A stretch of DNA of 64,000 bases, from the NCBI GenBank assembly GCA_018806915.1, contig JAGKQI010000059.1, positions 1,302,001-1,366,000 on the forward strand, given 5' to 3'. Under the pieces are notes generated by a model. That model searched no databases. It was not told where the DNA came from and worked only from the letters and a program-made list of their open reading frames with translations. The DNA comes from Phytophthora colocasiae (lineage: Eukaryota > Oomycota > Peronosporomycetes > Peronosporales > Peronosporaceae). Below, in pieces: positions 60,901 through 64,000 of this stretch; the stretch's first letter is position 1; the number at the start of each line of letters is the position of its first letter. The position numbers and the translations under genes were made by a program.

Positions 60901-61629
60901 ATCAGTTGGGGTGGCCACCGGACAGTTGTAGAATTGGTTGTACTGTGGTTTTCTGTGACATTGGCAACAGAATCCTGTATACTTGCCGCTGGATGAGCTT
61001 TCTGTTGACGACGTCGAAATACCGCCAGGACTTCGGGACAGTTCATGTTTGATCCAGCGATCCAACTGCACTCCGTATACCCTTTCCATTTGACTAGGTA
61101 ATGAGGTAATCCAAAACGAAATCTCTCTCGAAGGATTGCTTCCACTTCGTACTCTTTCTCCTGAGAAGTACCTGTACATTATCACCGGTGACCAACAGTT
61201 CAGTCAGAGAATAATGCACTCGAAGACAATATCATTAGCTACCTTTTGACGCTTTCCGTTTCACGGAGCTCTCGGAGCTTGCTGTCGCTTTCGGGCTCGC
61301 AGCTCTCTTCTTGGAAGCACGGGCACGTTTTAGCTGCTCTTCGTTAAATTGTTGCAGAAGCCTGGGGCACGTAAGATTGGATTCCGGCTCCCATGTAGTG
61401 TCATTGTAACCGTTCCATTTTACATGATACTTTGGCTTTCCCGACACGATTTTCATATCGATAATACGTTCCACTTCGTACTCTTCATCTACGAACAAGC
61501 ATTCGATTAGAACTGCCAACGACGCAAGAGTTGTGTCTGCGTACCAGATATTTCATCGGGCCGAGTAGCTCTCCGCCGGCTCGTGCGAGACGACTGGGGA
61601 TCTTCTCTCTCCTTGCGCTTGCTCGGCAT
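57938..61629 (-). pseudogene. piggyBac transposase-like gene with two N-terminal chromodomains, degraded
   Basis: Exon 1 starts at the ATG at 61629. Introns 61544-61489 (56 bp) and 61242-61172 (71 bp) have GT-AG ends and keep frame. Exon 2 gives chromodomain 1 ('[36 protein letters not shown]'). Exon 3 gives chromodomain 2 ('YEVEAILRERF...HYLVKWKGYTECSWI'). An acidic linker follows with frame changes near 60915, 60790 and 60570, then the piggyBac domain (frame changes near 60240 and 59210) with Asp residues in 'VAFDEMVIPSRSS', 'IVVTDREYSSVS' and 'GDVDNHDQLRLQR'. Further introns are at 59896-59795, about 59550-59465 and 58950-58890. The C-terminal Cys-rich finger is 'CKVCSIM...CQQCSSDRGRLFLC'. 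Terminal repeats and TTAA sites were not identified. Confidence 0.72.
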
Positions 61630-61770
61630 GACCACCTTAGAATCCTGAATTGAATGCAAGTGGTATCCGGACAGTTTTTTTGCACTTACACTTACAATCA
61701 CGTAATGAGATCCAAAATATCCGGATACGGCGTAACTATACTGGTATACCAGTAATCGACGTCAGCATTA

Positions 61771-61879
61771 GAGGCAAATATACTAGTTTCACTAAAGAAA
61801 ACAATCCAATAGTGAAACTAGTATATTTACCTCTATCGACGTGGACTCTTTGAGAGAGGTGAATATACTAGTTTCACTA
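61771..61879. repeat. Three alternating copies of a 24-bp motif
   Basis: Copies at 61771-61794 (+), 61810-61833 (-) and 61856-61879 (+) share AATATACTAGTTTCACTA and differ at one or two positions. The first two form a long hairpin. They lie between two genes transcribed on the minus strand. Confidence 0.85.
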
Positions 61880-61991
61880 TAGGTCGTGGCCGTCCATAAA
61901 TGTAAAAGTTTATATGTCGGCTACAATCTGCAACTACTACGTAGCTGCAATCCATGTGCGATACTAGTACGATTCAAGCGACGAGCTGTAA

Positions 61992-62996
61992 CTAGTCATA
62001 GCGCCTATAGTTCTCCCCGATGCAAATCTCGCCACTGTCCTCGCAATAAAAGGTCTTGGGAGGCAATTCGTGCCACACTGACTCCGTCGGGTAATCTTGC
62101 GTTGGGAAGTTCTTGCACTTTTCGCATTTGCACAGCCCTTGGAACTCGGCTTTTGATAGCTCGTATGCGATGATATCCACAACGTTCATAGCTTCCATCA
62201 AGAAACAAATCAAATTGTGTTCTCTCTCCAGCTGACGTCCCTCCCGGCGATGTTCATCAATCTCTTCTGCATCCACGAAAATGTCTGCCTGCATGCGAAT
62301 ATAATACTCGACATGAGCGTCGAGTTCCTGTCTTTCTTGGTCGATATAGTCGTTTAGAAACCTCAACCGAGTTTTAATCTGCTCTCGAGTTATCTATTTT
62401 TTTCATTCAGTAGTTAGTAAACCGTCAAATTGTAAGAACATACAGGGAATACCTTCGACAAACTCATTGATGTGTCCAACCACTGCAGCATCCAAAGGTA
62501 ATCATGCTCGTCGAATGCGTACAAGTTCCATACCCCAACATACACATCATACATTTGCTTGACGGGCAATGAAGTAACGAAGTCGTCGATGTCGCTGGAG
62601 TTTTGTGCCTATTTATCAGACAAAGCGTTACCAAAAACAGCGATAACATTAACGTCTCCAATCATGCACGTACACGTCCTTCGGCAGGTTCCTTGAAGTA
62701 AACAGGATACAATGCGTCGAACGAGATCTCGTCGGTGCTACTAAAGAACGAAAGAGCCTATCGTTTCAAACAAGTTAGATAAATGCTTTAAAAGCTGAAT
62801 ATGTACAATTTACCTCGGTTCTAAACTCGTCCTTTTCGCGGAAGTTGTACAGGCGCTTGCCATCAGAAGCAAAGGATCTTGATGGGTCTTCTATCTGTCG
62901 ACAGCAACAAATGATACCAGGGGTTACCCAATTGCAGATTATGCAAATTGAAGTGAGTGCATACTTCAAACTGCTCTGCTTTCGGCCGAAAGTCAC
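61992..62996 (-). CDS. Unrecognised gene with three introns
   Basis: Exons on the minus strand: 62996-62814, 62757-62674, 62608-62453, 62393-61992. All three introns (56, 65 and 59 bp) have GT-AG ends and lie between codons, giving 274 aa without interruption. The protein is acidic and helical ('LWMLQWLDTSMSLSKITREQIKTRLRFLNDYIDQERQELD'), with a Cys cluster near the end ('LCKCEKCKNF.......FYCEDSGEIC') that could bind zinc. The N-terminal exon ('MTFGRKQSS') is less certain. No family recognised. Clean introns and intact frames in a region where neighbours are broken argue for a real gene. Confidence 0.62.
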
Positions 62997-64000
62997 GCAT
63001 GGCTCCTCAACAGCAAAACGAAGAATGAAAGGCGTCCCATGCTAAAGATTTTGGCAGCTGCTCGAAGTGCCACTAACTTTTTTTTCGAAAGATACTGACC
63101 GTGGGCTCACCGTCAGGCACAAGTCAGACGCAGCCTGTGTCAGTACTGTCTGTGCTAACGCCTCTACCAACTACAAATGTCAACGATGGTTTACCATTGA
63201 CCTGGCCAATACTCAGTACTCAAGAAAGTTTATCATTAACCTGTAAAATACTAAACTCAAGGTAAACACAACAGTTACCAGTCGCTGACAAGGAAAAGTT
63301 ACCACTGCTAACGTCGAGCAGCATAGCAGGTAATATCAGCGTTGTGACCAGTAGGGCTCAAGCGGCGTAACGGGTAGCGTTGTACTGAAAAGACACAAGA
63401 CTGTGAGTGTATTTCCATTCCTCAGAAGTTCCATCGACTTGCTCCTCGTCCAAAACCTCCTGTTCCTCTGCACTCCAAGAGTACAACTTCCTCCACCAAT
63501 TCTAACGTCCAAAGCTCTTAAAACCCAAGAAAAACTGAAGGTTCGGCTTGGGGTACAGAATCCTCAAATCCCCATCGACGAAAGTCTGGAAGAACTTTTC
63601 TTGTGGCGTTTGATCCGGCACCAAGTAGGGCTCCAGCAAGGGTAGCGTAGCAGATCGTCGCAGCGTACCAGGTAGAACAGCCTAGTAGGTAGGTCAGCGT
63701 AGCAGGTTATAGCAACATTGCGACCAGGTTCGAGTAGCGTAGCAGGTTATAGCAGCATTGTGACCAGTAGGGCTCAAGCAGCGTAACGGGTAGCGTAGCA
63801 GCCAGTAGAACGTCGAGTAGCGTAGCAGCCAGCAAAGGTCGAGCAGCGTAGTCAGCAATTTCGTGTAGTGCACGTCGAGCAGGGCGTCAGGACATTGGGT
63901 AATGGGGAACTTGAGGGGCTTGGTGAAATTGAAAATGAGGCTCCGCTTTGCGATTCTTACCGCGAGGATCGCGCACATGAGGTTGGCTAGAGCTTCAACT
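62997..64000. other. Low-complexity region at the window end
   Basis: Contains tandem-like repeats (63300-63890) and a short open frame at 63403-63645 that is not recognisable. No gene supported. Confidence 0.45.
63300..63890. repeat. Degenerate repeat based on GTAGCGTAGCAGG
   Basis: Many variants of GTAGCGTAGCAG and GGTTATAGCARCATTG occur in two blocks (63305-63385 and 63630-63890), the phrase GTGACCAGTAGGGCTCAAGC appearing in both. Confidence 0.75.

Noticed and set aside
61700..62000. TTAA/CCC-type end for the second piggyBac gene
   Set aside because: No matching inverted ends were found on either side; only the coding part is supported.
63300..63890. Repeats at the window end considered as a CRISPR array
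   Set aside because: Units are degenerate, without regular spacers, and the organism is eukaryotic.

Overview
This window looks like a repeat-rich, effector-bearing region of an oomycete genome, most likely Phytophthora or a close relative. The evidence is a family of small secreted proteins with an LRK...EER motif related to the RxLR-dEER host-targeting signal, two copies of an initiator-plus-flanking element of the oomycete type (GTTCATTYTNCAATTCG), mostly 37-114 bp GT-AG introns, and transposon families typical of oomycetes (Ngaro/DIRS, gypsy, pogo, piggyBac, hAT, Merlin, mariner). No prokaryotic features, rRNA, tRNA or CRISPR arrays were seen.

Layout. 1-19.0 kb: three tandem copies of a gene for a helical N-terminal domain, an acidic linker and Armadillo (ARM) repeats. 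Copies 1 and 3 carry frameshifts; copy 2 (5423-8350) is intact. A complete pogo-like transposon (3237-4847) lies between copies 1 and 2, and a complete Ngaro-type tyrosine-recombinase retrotransposon (9278-15955) lies between copies 2 and 3. The latter is itself interrupted by an 865-bp hAT element. 19.0-23.2 kb: two ordinary host genes in divergent orientation, a type II membrane mannosyltransferase-like enzyme and a BTB-BACK-Kelch protein.

23.3-45.5 kb: six members or relics of the small secreted-protein family. Most carry a transposon in or beside them: LINE remnants, a piggyBac (25200-29378), an intact hAT (29947-32061) in the last codons of one member, a gypsy element with LTRs that look identical (34018-39446), a MITE-like inverted repeat, and a Merlin element holding a mariner element. 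Only the member at 42089-42436 looks intact. 46.7-53 kb: a diverged inverted ARM pseudogene, a broken gypsy element, LTR-like and tandem-repeat sequence. 53-55.6 kb: an unknown two-exon gene and a DOT1-like methyltransferase gene with a Myb/SANT-like N-terminus. 55.8-64 kb: a broken coiled-coil gene, an ADP/ATP-carrier pseudogene, a degraded piggyBac gene whose 5' exons encode two chromodomains, an intron-containing unknown gene, and low-complexity repeats.

How it fits together: the host genes (ARM family, glycosyltransferase, Kelch, DOT1-like) sit as small islands in nested transposons, the 'two-speed' arrangement described for Phytophthora. Target-site duplications and terminal repeats allow the order of several insertions to be read directly from the sequence. 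Functional calls rest on motif recognition by eye; no database search was run.
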